Below, in pieces: positions 55,238 to 63,433 of a stretch of DNA of 64,000 bases. How positions within the stretch are numbered: the first letter of the stretch is position 1; each line of letters starts with the position of its first letter. The notes under the pieces are model-generated. The model was given only the letters and a program-made list of their open reading frames with translations, was not told where the DNA came from and did not search any database. The translations under genes and the position numbers were made by a program. The DNA comes from Crossiella cryophila (GTDB lineage Bacteria > Actinomycetota > Actinomycetes > Mycobacteriales > Pseudonocardiaceae). Where the stretch lies: assembly GCF_014204915.1 (NCBI RefSeq), contig NZ_JACHMH010000001.1, positions 124,001 through 188,000 of the forward strand, in the 5' to 3' direction.

Positions 55238-55288
55238 TCACGCGCACCCATCCTGACCACAGGCCGCCGCTGCGAGGCGGCCTGTGGT
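55214..55288 (+). promoter_or_regulatory. trpS ribosome-mediated attenuator
   Basis: Segment 1 (GGGCCGCC, 55215-55222) pairs with segment 2 (GGCGGCCC, 55227-55234). Segment 3 (55256-55268) pairs with segment 4 (55276-55288) as a 13-bp terminator-like hairpin. Segment 2 can instead pair with segment 3 (GGCGGCC with GGCCGCC, 55262-55268), which would break the 3:4 hairpin. A ribosome stalled at the Trp codon would cover segment 1 and favour 2:3, allowing read-through into trpS. Confidence 0.75.
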
Positions 55289-55345
55289 GTATGTGCAGCA
55301 CATCCCGGTCCCGCGGCGGCGCACTAACCCGCGGGGAGACCCTCG

Positions 55346-56317
55346 ATGACCCAGTTCTCCGGCATCCAGCCGACCGGCCTGACCCACCTCGGCAACTACC
55401 TCGGCGCGCTCCGGCAGTGGGCGCTGCGGCACGGTCCGGATGATCTTTTCTGCGTTGTTGACCTGCATGCGATGACCATTCGGCACAACCCGAACGTGTT
55501 GCGAGCCCGTGCCAGAGAGCAACTGGCGATGCTCATCGCGGCCGGCGTGAATCCGGACATCGCGTGCGTTTTCACCCAATCGGACCTCATCGAGGAGCAC
55601 GGCGCCCTGACCTGGGTGCTGGAGTGCGTGGTGTCCTACGGCGAGCTGGCCCGGATGACCCAGTTCAAGGAGAAGGCCAAGGGACAGGACGGCGTCCGGG
55701 CCGGGTTGTTCACCTACCCGGTGCTGATGGCCGCGGACATCCTGCTGCACGGCGCGGACGCGGTGCCGGTCGGCGATGATCAGCGGCAGCACCTGGAACT
55801 GGCCCGCACGCTGGCAAAACGCTTCAACGCGAGCTACGGCGAGGTGCTGACCGTGCCCAGGGCGGTGACCCCGGCCGTCGGCGCGCGGGTGGCCGACCTG
55901 GCCGCGCCGGAGCGGAAGATGTCCAAGTCCAGCGGCGACCAGTCCGGCACCGTGCTGGTGATGGATCCGCCGGAACTGGTCCGCCGCAAGATCATGCGCG
56001 CGGTGACCGACCAGATCGGCGAGGTCCGGCACGACCCGGAGCACCAGCCGGGCGTGACCAACCTGCTGGACATCCTCGGCGCCTGCACCGGCGCGGATCC
56101 GCGGCTGCTGGCCGGGGAGATCCGCGGCTACGCGGAGCTGAAGGAGCGGACCGCGGAGGCGGTGATCGAGGAGTTGCGGCCGGTGCGCGAGGGCACCACC
56201 GCGCTGCTGGCGGATCCGGCCGAACTGGACCAGATCCGCGCGCACGGCGCGGAACGGGCCAGGGCCCGCTGCCGGCACCGGCTGGACGCGGTGCTGAAGG
56301 TCACCGGTCTGCGGTGA
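55346..56317 (+). CDS. trpS: Tryptophanyl-tRNA synthetase
   Basis: Class I synthetase of 323 aa that charges tRNA-Trp. HIGH-type motif GLTHLGNYLGAL (about residues 11-22), Trp-site region CVVDLHAMTI, VPVGDDQRQHLELAR and KMSKS motif ERKMSKSSGD. ATG 55346 has GGGGAG upstream. It is preceded by a Trp-codon leader and attenuator; attenuation-controlled auxiliary TrpRS genes linked to indolmycin resistance are known in Streptomyces, so this may be an inducible copy. Confidence 0.95.
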   Translation: MTQFSGIQPTGLTHLGNYLGALRQWALRHGPDDLFCVVDLHAMTIRHNPNVLRARAREQLAMLIAAGVNPDIACVFTQSDLIEEHGALTWVLECVVSYGELARMTQFKEKAKGQDGVRAGLFTYPVLMAADILLHGADAVPVGDDQRQHLELARTLAKRFNASYGEVLTVPRAVTPAVGARVADLAAPERKMSKSSGDQSGTVLVMDPPELVRRKIMRAVTDQIGEVRHDPEHQPGVTNLLDILGACTGADPRLLAGEIRGYAELKERTAEAVIEELRPVREGTTALLADPAELDQIRAHGAERARARCRHRLDAVLKVTGLR

Positions 56318-56323
56318 AGGAGG

Positions 56324-57151
56324 TCACTGGTCCGCGCTGACCTGCTCGGTCAGCGCGACCAGGGCGGGCACCAGCACCCGGTCGGCGGCGACCCAGTCGA
56401 GGCCGGCCAGGTGCGCCGCCGCCACCCAGCGCACCGCCCGGTGCTCCACCGCGCGTGGCTGGACGTCCGCGGCGTCCAGCCACGCGGTGTGCGTGCGCAG
56501 CAGGCCGACCCCGGGCAGCGGGATGTCCGGGCCGAGCCTGCCCAGCGGGCGCACCACCACGCCCATCTCCTCGTGGCACTCCCTGACCAGCGCCTCGACC
56601 TCGGTCTCCCCCGGCTCGACCCGGCCGCCGGGCAGTTCCCACTTCCCGGCCAGGCTCATCGGGTAACTGCGTTGCTGCACCAGCAGCTTGCCCTCGCGCA
56701 CCACCGCGGCGGCCACCACGATCTTCGCCGCGGCCAGCTCCAGCGAACGCAGCTCCACCTGGGTGCGGTGCGCGGCCAGCAGGCGCAGCACCAGCCTGCG
56801 GAACATCAGCAGATCGCCGAGTTTGCCCAGTGGGTTGTTCCAGCTCAGGCTCTCGGTGACGAGCACGCCGCCGCCGGTGTCGGCCACCCGCACGGTGACC
56901 CCGCCGCCGTTGTCGGTGACCAGGCTCAGCCCGTGCTCGTCCACGTGGTCCACCCGCAGCCGCTGCGCGGGCAGCAGCGGGAACGCGCACTTCAGCTCAT
57001 CCCCCAGGACCAGCAGCGCGCCCTCGGCGTTGACCTGCAACCGGCCACCGGCGGCCGCCACCGCCTGCCCCCAGGTCGTGACCTCCCGCAGCGCCGCCGC
57101 TACCGTCCGCACCGGCGCGTCGATGAGGACCGTGGACCGCAACACACCCAT
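56324..57151 (-). CDS. SRPBCC-like plus NUDIX hydrolase fusion
   Basis: Protein of 275 aa. The first roughly 135 residues look like a polyketide-cyclase/START-type ligand-binding domain (STVLIDAPVRTVAAALREVT at the start, long helix LLMFRRLVLRLLAAHRTQVE at the end). The C-terminal half is a NUDIX hydrolase with box GGRVEPGE(x7)RECHEEMG, like (8-oxo)NTP or CTP pyrophosphatases. The ATG is the first of the frame. The combination is unusual; it could be a pyrophosphatase gated by a ligand. Confidence 0.85.
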   Translation of the reverse strand: MGVLRSTVLIDAPVRTVAAALREVTTWGQAVAAAGGRLQVNAEGALLVLGDELKCAFPLLPAQRLRVDHVDEHGLSLVTDNGGGVTVRVADTGGGVLVTESLSWNNPLGKLGDLLMFRRLVLRLLAAHRTQVELRSLELAAAKIVVAAAVVREGKLLVQQRSYPMSLAGKWELPGGRVEPGETEVEALVRECHEEMGVVVRPLGRLGPDIPLPGVGLLRTHTAWLDAADVQPRAVEHRAVRWVAAAHLAGLDWVAADRVLVPALVALTEQVSADQ

Positions 57152-57181
57152 GGCCGAATCCTGTCAGCCGCGCCTGACGGG

Positions 57182-58558
57182 TCAGGGTTTGGGCCAGCGG
57201 ATCTCGAACCGGGCGCCGCCCTCCGGCGAACCGGCGGCCCGCACCGTGCCACCGCGCCGCCGGACCAGATCGGCCACCAGGGCCAGGCCGAGGCCGGCTC
57301 CGCCGCTGGCCCGGTCCCTGGCCTCGTCCACCCGGTGGAAGCGTTCGAAGACCTGGTCCCGGTGTTCCTCGGGCACGCCGGGGCCGTCGTCCTCCACCAG
57401 CAACCGGCCCTGCGCGCCCGCGGGCAGCACCAGCACCCTGACCAGCGCGCGGGCATAGCGGGCGGCGTTGCGCAGCACGTTGTCCACCACCAGCTCGACC
57501 TCGCGCTGGGCGGCCAGCACCAGCACCGGGGTCGGCGCCTCCACCCTGACCACGATGCCGCGCTCGCCCAGCCGGGCGGCCGAGGCCCTGGCCGCCGCGA
57601 CCAGGTCCACCGGCTCGGCCTCCGGCAGGTCCACCGCGTCCGCGCGGGCCAGCATCAGCAGGTCGTCGACGAGGTGGGAGAGCCGCTCGGCCTCCACCGC
57701 GATGTCGGCCAGCGTCTCCTGGGCCAGTTCCGGATCGGGGTGGGCCACCGCGACCTCGGCCTGCACCCGCAGCGAGGCCACCGGGGAGCGCAGCTCGTGC
57801 GCGGCGTCCCCGCTGAACCGGCGCATCCGCTCGGCCGCCTCGTCCCGCCTGGCCAGCAGCGCGTTCAGCTCCTCGGCCAGCGCGCGCAGCTCGTCCCTTG
57901 CCTCGGGCACCGGCAGCCGCTGACCGGGTGGCAGCGCGCCTGCGGCGGCCCGCATCCGCTGCACCGGGCGCAGCGCCAGCCGCACCGCCAGCCAGGCGGT
58001 GCCAGCCACCGCGAGCATGGACAGCAGCGCGCCGGGCAGGAACCAGTAGCCCGCGCGCTCGAAGACGCTGAGGTAGGCGGTGAACTCGGTGCCGACCACG
58101 ACCAGCCGCTGCACCCCGTCCGGCCCGCTGACCACCTTGCCGACCCAGCGCACCGCGGGCCCGAACCGCTCCTGGCCCTCGGCCTGGTCCTCGTCCGGGT
58201 TGAAGAAGCCGGGAAAGACCGACACGCCCTGACCCGCGCGCAGCTGCCGGACCTGCCAGTCGTGCAGCGGCACCGGCTGCAGGCCGTCGGCGACGCCACC
58301 GGAGCTGTCCAGCACCCGGATCCGCTGGTCCCTCGGCCCGGCCCCGGCCGGGCGGCCGGCGGTGATGTCGGCGGAGACGCTGTCCAGGGTGGCCCGGAGC
58401 TGGCCGTCCACCTGGTCGGTCAGCGCGGAGGCGAAGATCGCCGAGGTCACCTGGGCGATCCAGCCGAAGACCAGCAGCGCGACCGTGGCGACCACCATGG
58501 TGATCCGGGCGCGCAGCGTGCGCCGGACCCACCACTGGCGCATCGCCCGGAACATCAC
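57182..58558 (-). CDS. Sensor histidine kinase with HAMP
   Basis: Kinase of 458 aa: N-terminal helix ITMVVATVALLVFGWIAQV, an extracytoplasmic domain (about 45-170), second helix FLPGALLSMLAVAGTAWLAV, HAMP, HisKA with acceptor His in GDAAHELRSPVASLRVQ and HATPase with VEDDGPGVPEEHRDQVFERF and GGAGLGLALV. It overlaps its response-regulator gene by 4 bp. The partner operon across the TCTCAG repeats is a likely target. Confidence 0.92.
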   Translation of the reverse strand: MMFRAMRQWWVRRTLRARITMVVATVALLVFGWIAQVTSAIFASALTDQVDGQLRATLDSVSADITAGRPAGAGPRDQRIRVLDSSGGVADGLQPVPLHDWQVRQLRAGQGVSVFPGFFNPDEDQAEGQERFGPAVRWVGKVVSGPDGVQRLVVVGTEFTAYLSVFERAGYWFLPGALLSMLAVAGTAWLAVRLALRPVQRMRAAAGALPPGQRLPVPEARDELRALAEELNALLARRDEAAERMRRFSGDAAHELRSPVASLRVQAEVAVAHPDPELAQETLADIAVEAERLSHLVDDLLMLARADAVDLPEAEPVDLVAAARASAARLGERGIVVRVEAPTPVLVLAAQREVELVVDNVLRNAARYARALVRVLVLPAGAQGRLLVEDDGPGVPEEHRDQVFERFHRVDEARDRASGGAGLGLALVADLVRRRGGTVRAAGSPEGGARFEIRWPKP

Positions 58559-59253
58559 GCCTCCCGGGGGGCTTCGGCGCTGGCCAGGTAGCCGTGCCCG
58601 CGCACGGTGCGCACCAGGTGCCCGGCACCCACCGCCTCCAGCTTGCGCCGCAGGTAGCCGACGTAGACCTCCACCGCGTTGCGGGTGGCCGCCTGCTCAT
58701 CGCCCCAGGCCGCGCGCAGCAGCTCATCCTTGCTGACCACCACGCCCGGCCGCCCGGCCAGGGTGGCCAGCACCGCGAACTCGCGCGGGCTCAGCGCCAC
58801 CGGCGCACCGGCCCAGCTCACCTCGCGCACCGCCCGGTCCACGATCAGCTCGCCCAGCCGGAGCACGTCCCGTGGCCCGTTGTCCGCGCCGCTGCGCCGC
58901 AGCAGCGCCTTGACCTGGGCCACCAGCACCACGAAGGAGAAGGGTTTGACCAGGTAGCCGTCCGCGCCGAGGTCCAGCCCGTCGGCCTGGTCGACCTCGC
59001 CGTCCTTGGCCGAGATCATCAGCACCGGGGTGCGCACGCCCTCGGCGCGCAGCCGCTCCAGCACCCGGTAGCCGGACAGGCCGGGCAGCATGATGTCCAG
59101 CAGCACCACGTCGAAGGAGCCGGTCAGCGCCGCGCGCAGGCCGGAGTTGCCGTCGGCGGCGGTCACCACCTCCATGCCCTCCGCGCGCAGGCCGCGTTCC
59201 AGCGCCCGGCGCACCCCTGGTTCGTCGTCCACCACCAGCACTCGTGCGCTCAC
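58555..59253 (-). CDS. OmpR/PhoB-family response regulator
   Basis: Regulator of 232 aa: receiver with Asp in FDVVLLDIMLPGLSG and Lys in YLVKPFSFVVL; winged helix with VALSPREFAVLATLAGRPGV and NAVEVYVGYLRRKLEAVG. It probably binds the TCTCAG repeats just upstream. First gene of the two-component pair; kinase stop/start overlap 4 bp. Confidence 0.94.
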   Translation of the reverse strand: MSARVLVVDDEPGVRRALERGLRAEGMEVVTAADGNSGLRAALTGSFDVVLLDIMLPGLSGYRVLERLRAEGVRTPVLMISAKDGEVDQADGLDLGADGYLVKPFSFVVLVAQVKALLRRSGADNGPRDVLRLGELIVDRAVREVSWAGAPVALSPREFAVLATLAGRPGVVVSKDELLRAAWGDEQAATRNAVEVYVGYLRRKLEAVGAGHLVRTVRGHGYLASAEAPREA

Positions 59254-59294
59254 CGGGCAAGCATGCCGGTGTTCACGCAGGTCGTGCGGGAGGC

Positions 59295-59342
59295 TCTCAG
59301 TGCTCTCTCAGCGAAAACCCGGCATTCTCAGTGGTGTCTCAG
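59295..59342. promoter_or_regulatory. Four TCTCAG direct repeats, OmpR-type operator
   Basis: TCTCAG occurs at 59295, 59306, 59326 and 59337, in two pairs each spaced 11 bp (one helical turn) and 20 bp between pairs. OmpR/PhoB-type regulators bind such direct repeats as tandem dimers. The site lies between the response regulator and the divergent LolA-like/ABC operon. Confidence 0.7.
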
Positions 59343-59397
59343 CAGGGCGGGGCCAGTCTCGGCTGCACGGGACGACCCCGATTGGCTAGGAGGAGAC

Positions 59398-60543
59398 ATG
59401 GACCGAAGGAAGGCCACAGTCACGGCGGCCACGGCCGGCGCGATGGCCGGTGTCGTCGGGCTGGCGCTGCTGGCGCTGCCCGGTGGGGCCGGCGCGGCGC
59501 CGACGTTGCCGTCGGTGGCCGCCGAGGACCTGGTGCAGTCGGTGCTGACCACCACGCCGCCCGCGCTCGGGGGCACCGTCGAGGTCACCAACAACCTCGG
59601 CCTGCCCGCGATCCCCGGCGCGCCGCAGGTGGCAGCGGGCAACAGCAAGCTGCGGGTCTGGACCGACGGGGCTGGCAAGAGCCGCGCCTCGCTGCCGGAC
59701 GGGCAGAACGAGAAGACCATCGTCCAGGACGGCACCACCGTCTGGAGCTGGGACTCGGCCGAGCGCAAGGTGACCAAGTCCAGCGTGGACGCCAAGACGC
59801 TGGAGCAGAAGAAGGCCGAGTTCGACAAGGACAAGAAGGTCCAGCCCACCGATCCGGCCAGTGCCGCCCGGGAGCTGGTGAACCTGGTCCGCCAGCAGAG
59901 CGACCTGTCCGTGGACGGGACCGCCGAGGTGGCCGGGCGGCCGGCCTACGAGCTGGTGCTGACGCCGAAGCCGAACGAGCGCACGCTGCTGCGTGGCGTC
60001 CGGGTCGCGGTGGACGCGGAGAAGCGCATCCCGCTGCGGGTGACCGTGCTGACCAACGGCACCGACACCCCGGCGCTCCAGGTGGGCTTCAGCCAGCTCA
60101 ACGTGGGTCCGCAGGACGCGAACCTGTTCAAGTTCACCCCACCGGCCGGGGCCACCGTCGAGGAGCAGAAGCTCGACGACAAGGTCAAGGAGCACAAGGC
60201 GCCGACCCCGGCTGAGCTGGACAAGGCCCGGAAGGAAGCCGAGAAGGCCTTCAAGGTCGTCGGCGAGGGCTGGGACACCACCATCGTCGGCAAGCTGCCG
60301 GAGCAGGCGCTGAAGAACGCGCCCAAGCCGGCCGAGGGCACCAGGGGTCAGCGTGGCGGCAACGCCGCGGGCAACCCGCTGGACCTGGTCAAGCAGCTCG
60401 GCAAGGAGGTCAACGGCTCCTGGGGTTCGGGCTGGGTCATCGAGACCAAGGTCGGGACCGCGCTGGTCACCTCCGACGGCCGCTTCGCGGTCGGCGCGGT
60501 GCCGCAGCAGGTGCTGACTGAGGCGATCGGTCAGGTGAAGTGA
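59398..60543 (+). CDS. Secreted LolA-like/DUF2092-type protein
   Basis: Protein of 381 aa: signal peptide (ATAGAMAGVVGLALLALPGG, then AGAAP cleavage region), then a LolA-like beta-sheet core (TTVWSWDSAERKVTKSS; VAGRPAYELVLTPKP; RIPLRVTVLTNG). A Lys/Glu-rich region follows from about 240. In Gram-positives such proteins are extracytoplasmic partners of ABC systems or sigma/two-component circuits. ATG 59398 has TAGGAGGAG upstream. Its stop overlaps the ABC ATPase start. Confidence 0.72.
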   Translation: MDRRKATVTAATAGAMAGVVGLALLALPGGAGAAPTLPSVAAEDLVQSVLTTTPPALGGTVEVTNNLGLPAIPGAPQVAAGNSKLRVWTDGAGKSRASLPDGQNEKTIVQDGTTVWSWDSAERKVTKSSVDAKTLEQKKAEFDKDKKVQPTDPASAARELVNLVRQQSDLSVDGTAEVAGRPAYELVLTPKPNERTLLRGVRVAVDAEKRIPLRVTVLTNGTDTPALQVGFSQLNVGPQDANLFKFTPPAGATVEEQKLDDKVKEHKAPTPAELDKARKEAEKAFKVVGEGWDTTIVGKLPEQALKNAPKPAEGTRGQRGGNAAGNPLDLVKQLGKEVNGSWGSGWVIETKVGTALVTSDGRFAVGAVPQQVLTEAIGQVK

Positions 60544-61526
60544 CCGCCGGACTGGCGGGCACGGAGATCGGACAGGCGGGGGTGGCTCCGGCCGCCCCCG
60601 CCCCCTCCGGCACCCTGGCCGCCCGCACCAGGGGTCTGCGCAAGGTCTACGGCAAGACCGTGGCGGTGGACCGGGTCGACCTGGACGTGCCGCAGGGCGC
60701 GGTGCTGGGCATGCTCGGCCCCAACGGCTCCGGCAAGACCACCACCATCCGGATGCTGCTCGGCCTGGTCCGGCCCACCGCCGGTGAGGTGGAGCTGCTG
60801 GGACACCGGATGCCGGACGAGTCGACCGCGGCGCTGGCCCAGGTGGGCGCGCTGGTCGAGGGACCGGGTTTCCACCCCTTCCTGACCGGCCGGGACAACC
60901 TGCGGCGGCTCGGCGCGGCCGAACCGCTGCTGGAGACCAGGGCGATCAAGGGCGCGGTGGCCGACGCGCTGGAGCGGGTGGGGCTCGCGCACGCCGCCGA
61001 CCGCAAGTTCCGCGGCTACTCCCTCGGCATGAAGCAGCGCCTCGGCCTGGCCGCCGCACTGCTGGTGCCGCGTCGCCTGGTGATCCTGGACGAGCCGACC
61101 AACGGCATGGATCCCGCCGGTACCAGGGAGATCCGCAAGGTGATGGCGCAGCTGCACGCGGTTGGCACCACCGTGGTGGTGTCCTCGCACCTGCTCGCCG
61201 AGGTCGAGGCGACCTGCACGCACGTGGCCGTGCTGCACCAGGGCACCGTGGTCGGGCAGGGACCGCTGGCCGACCTGCTGGAGGCGGGCGCGCCCACGCT
61301 GACGGTGTCCACCCCGGACATCGCCGAAGCGGTGGAGGCGTTGCGCTCGGCCAAGATCCCCGCTCGCGCCGCCGACGGTGGCGTGCGGGTGGAGCTGACC
61401 GGCGCCGAGGCGCCGAAGGTGATCGAGACCCTGGTTCGGGCGGGGGTCTCGGTGCACGAGGCGCATCGGGAACGCACCGGTCTCGAGGAGCTGTTCGCCC
61501 GGCTCACCGAGGAGGACGGGGCATGA
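60540..61526 (+). CDS. ABC transporter ATP-binding protein
   Basis: ATPase of 328 aa: Walker A LGPNGSGKTTTI, signature YSLGMKQRLGLAAA, Walker B LVILDEPTNGMDP, His switch VSSHLLAEVEATC, and a C-terminal accessory domain. GTG 60540 is inside the previous stop (GTGA) and its stop overlaps the permease. Exporter of unknown substrate in the same operon as the LolA-like protein. Confidence 0.92.
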   Translation: MTAGLAGTEIGQAGVAPAAPAPSGTLAARTRGLRKVYGKTVAVDRVDLDVPQGAVLGMLGPNGSGKTTTIRMLLGLVRPTAGEVELLGHRMPDESTAALAQVGALVEGPGFHPFLTGRDNLRRLGAAEPLLETRAIKGAVADALERVGLAHAADRKFRGYSLGMKQRLGLAAALLVPRRLVILDEPTNGMDPAGTREIRKVMAQLHAVGTTVVVSSHLLAEVEATCTHVAVLHQGTVVGQGPLADLLEAGAPTLTVSTPDIAEAVEALRSAKIPARAADGGVRVELTGAEAPKVIETLVRAGVSVHEAHRERTGLEELFARLTEEDGA

Positions 61527-62401
61527 CCGCCACACTCGCCGAACCGACTCCCGCGGCCACCCCGGTCGCGGTGTCCACCGGCCCCAAGCAAGCTTCCGCC
61601 TGGCGGCTCTACGCCTCCGAGCTGCGCTGGATCCTGCGCAGGCCGCGGACCATCGTCGCGCTGGTGCTGATGTCGCTGGTGCCGATCGCACTGGGCATCG
61701 GGGTCACCGTGATCGGTGGCAACATGCCGGGCCGAGGGCCTGGGATGATCATGGCCGCGGTGGGCAACGGGATGGTGCTGCCACTGGCCGCGCTGACCAT
61801 CTCGATGACCATGCTGCTGCCGCTGGTGGCCACCATGTCCGCCGCGGACGCGCTGGCCGGCGAGGCATCGCACGGCACGTTGCGCGGACTGCTGATCGCC
61901 CCGGTGAGCCGGGTGCGGCTGGTCGCGGTGAAGGCCGCGGGCGTGGCCACCGTGATCGTGATCGCGGTGTCGCTGATCTCGCTGCTGGGCATGCTCACCG
62001 GGATCATCATCGTGGGCGGCACCGAGGTGGTCTCGATCTCCGGCACCACGCTGCCGATCGGGGAGGCCCTCGGCAAGATCGGCCTCGCCGCGGGCTGGGC
62101 CGCGTTCCAGATGATGGCGCTGGCCGCGATCGCACTGGCCGTCTCCGCGCTCACCGAACACCCGCTGGTGGTGCTGGCCGCCACCCTGGGCGGGCTGATC
62201 GTGGTGCAGGTGCTGGGCGCGATCCCCGGCATGGAGTGGCTGCAGCCGTACCTGCTGCCCAACGGCTGGACCGCGGTGGCCGACGTGCTGCGCGACCCGA
62301 TGCCATGGGACGGACTGGTGGACAGCACCGCGAAGGCCGCCTGCTACCTGGTGATCGGGTTGTCGCTGACCTTCCTGCGTATGTCCACAAAGGACGGATG
62401 A
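61523..62401 (+). CDS. ABC-2 type transporter permease
   Basis: Membrane protein of 292 aa with about six helices; the N-terminal cytoplasmic start ASAWRLYASELRWILRRPRT is typical. ATG 61523 overlaps the ATPase stop by 4 bp. The gene ends directly against the stop of the convergent importer ATPase (0-bp gap). Confidence 0.87.
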   Translation: MTATLAEPTPAATPVAVSTGPKQASAWRLYASELRWILRRPRTIVALVLMSLVPIALGIGVTVIGGNMPGRGPGMIMAAVGNGMVLPLAALTISMTMLLPLVATMSAADALAGEASHGTLRGLLIAPVSRVRLVAVKAAGVATVIVIAVSLISLLGMLTGIIIVGGTEVVSISGTTLPIGEALGKIGLAAGWAAFQMMALAAIALAVSALTEHPLVVLAATLGGLIVVQVLGAIPGMEWLQPYLLPNGWTAVADVLRDPMPWDGLVDSTAKAACYLVIGLSLTFLRMSTKDG

Positions 62402-63433
62402 TCAGGCGGGCAGCACCGCGACCGCCTCGGGATCCAGGCGCAGCCGCACCGGATCCCCGGCGGGCGGTGCACCGAGGACCGGCCCGACCGCCTCGACCTC
62501 GCTGATCTCCGGGAGATCGGCGAGGTCGAGGCGTACCACCAGCCTGATGTGATCGGTGCGGTGCACCCGGCGCACGACCAGCCCGCGCAGTGGCCCGTCG
62601 GCGTCGGCGCGCAGCGCGGCCGCGCGCAGTCCGAGCCGGGCCGGGCCGTCCGGGAAGTCTTGGGCGGCAACGGATCCGACCGCGGATTCGGCAACGCCGT
62701 CGCGCACCAGGGCCGGGATCAGCGTGCCGCAGCCCAGGAAGCGGGCCACCTCGGTGTCCGCGGGCGCGCGCCAGACCGACTCGGGGGTGCCGAACTGGCG
62801 GATCCGCCCGGCCGACATCACCGCGACCCGATCGGCCAGGGTGAACGCCTCGTCGTGGTCGTGCGTGACCACCAGCGCGGTCGCGCCCGCCTTGCGCAGC
62901 AAGGTGGCCAGGTCCATCGCCAGCTGTTCGCGCAGGGCCCGGTCCAGTGCGGAGAGCGGTTCGTCCAGCAGCAGCAACCGCGGCCGGGGCGCCAGCGCGC
63001 GGGCCAGTGCCACCCGCTGCTGCTCGCCGCCGGAGAGTTCGGTGACCCGCCGCGGGCCGTAACCGCTGAGCCCCACCAGTTCCAGCAGCTCGTCGATGCG
63101 GACCCGCTGCTCGGCCCTTGGCACCCCGTGCATGCGCAGGCCGAAGGCGATGTTGCCCGCGACATCGCGGTGCGGGAAGAGCTGGCCGTCCTGGAAGACC
63201 AGGCCGAAACCACGCCGGTGCACCGGGATCGGGGCCAGGTCGTCGCCGTCCCAGGACACCGTGCCCGCGGTGGGTTGCTCGAGTCCGGCGATGGCCCGCA
63301 GCAGGGTGGACTTGCCGCAGCCGGACGGGCCGAGCAGGGCGAGCACCTCACCCTCCACAATGGACAGATCAACCCGGTCCACCGCGGTGGCCGCGCCGTA
63401 GTTGACGGTCAGGCCGTCGACGTTGAGACCCAT
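62402..63433 (-). CDS. Iron/thiamine/spermidine-type ABC ATPase
   Basis: ATPase of 343 aa: Walker A LLGPSGCGKSTLLRA, Q-loop VFQDGQLFPHRDV, signature LSGGEQQRVALARALA, Walker B LLLLDEPLSALDR and His switch VVTHDHDEA, with a C-terminal OB/TOBE-like domain (about 240-343). The FbpC/PotA/ThiQ type points to Fe(III), thiamine or polyamine import. ATG 63433 overlaps the permease stop by one base (TGATG). Confidence 0.9.
   Translation of the reverse strand: MGLNVDGLTVNYGAATAVDRVDLSIVEGEVLALLGPSGCGKSTLLRAIAGLEQPTAGTVSWDGDDLAPIPVHRRGFGLVFQDGQLFPHRDVAGNIAFGLRMHGVPRAEQRVRIDELLELVGLSGYGPRRVTELSGGEQQRVALARALAPRPRLLLLDEPLSALDRALREQLAMDLATLLRKAGATALVVTHDHDEAFTLADRVAVMSAGRIRQFGTPESVWRAPADTEVARFLGCGTLIPALVRDGVAESAVGSVAAQDFPDGPARLGLRAAALRADADGPLRGLVVRRVHRTDHIRLVVRLDLADLPEISEVEAVGPVLGAPPAGDPVRLRLDPEAVAVLPA

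Noticed and set aside
55183-55443. 86-codon frame MPHALDVQSL over the trpS leader
   Set aside because: It overlaps trpS in another frame; the 15-codon Trp-containing frame with matching hairpins explains the region better.
56411-58591. 726-codon + strand open frame
   Set aside because: Antisense to the NUDIX fusion and histidine kinase, whose motifs are intact; composition (His, Gln, Arg, Gly) marks it as a shadow.
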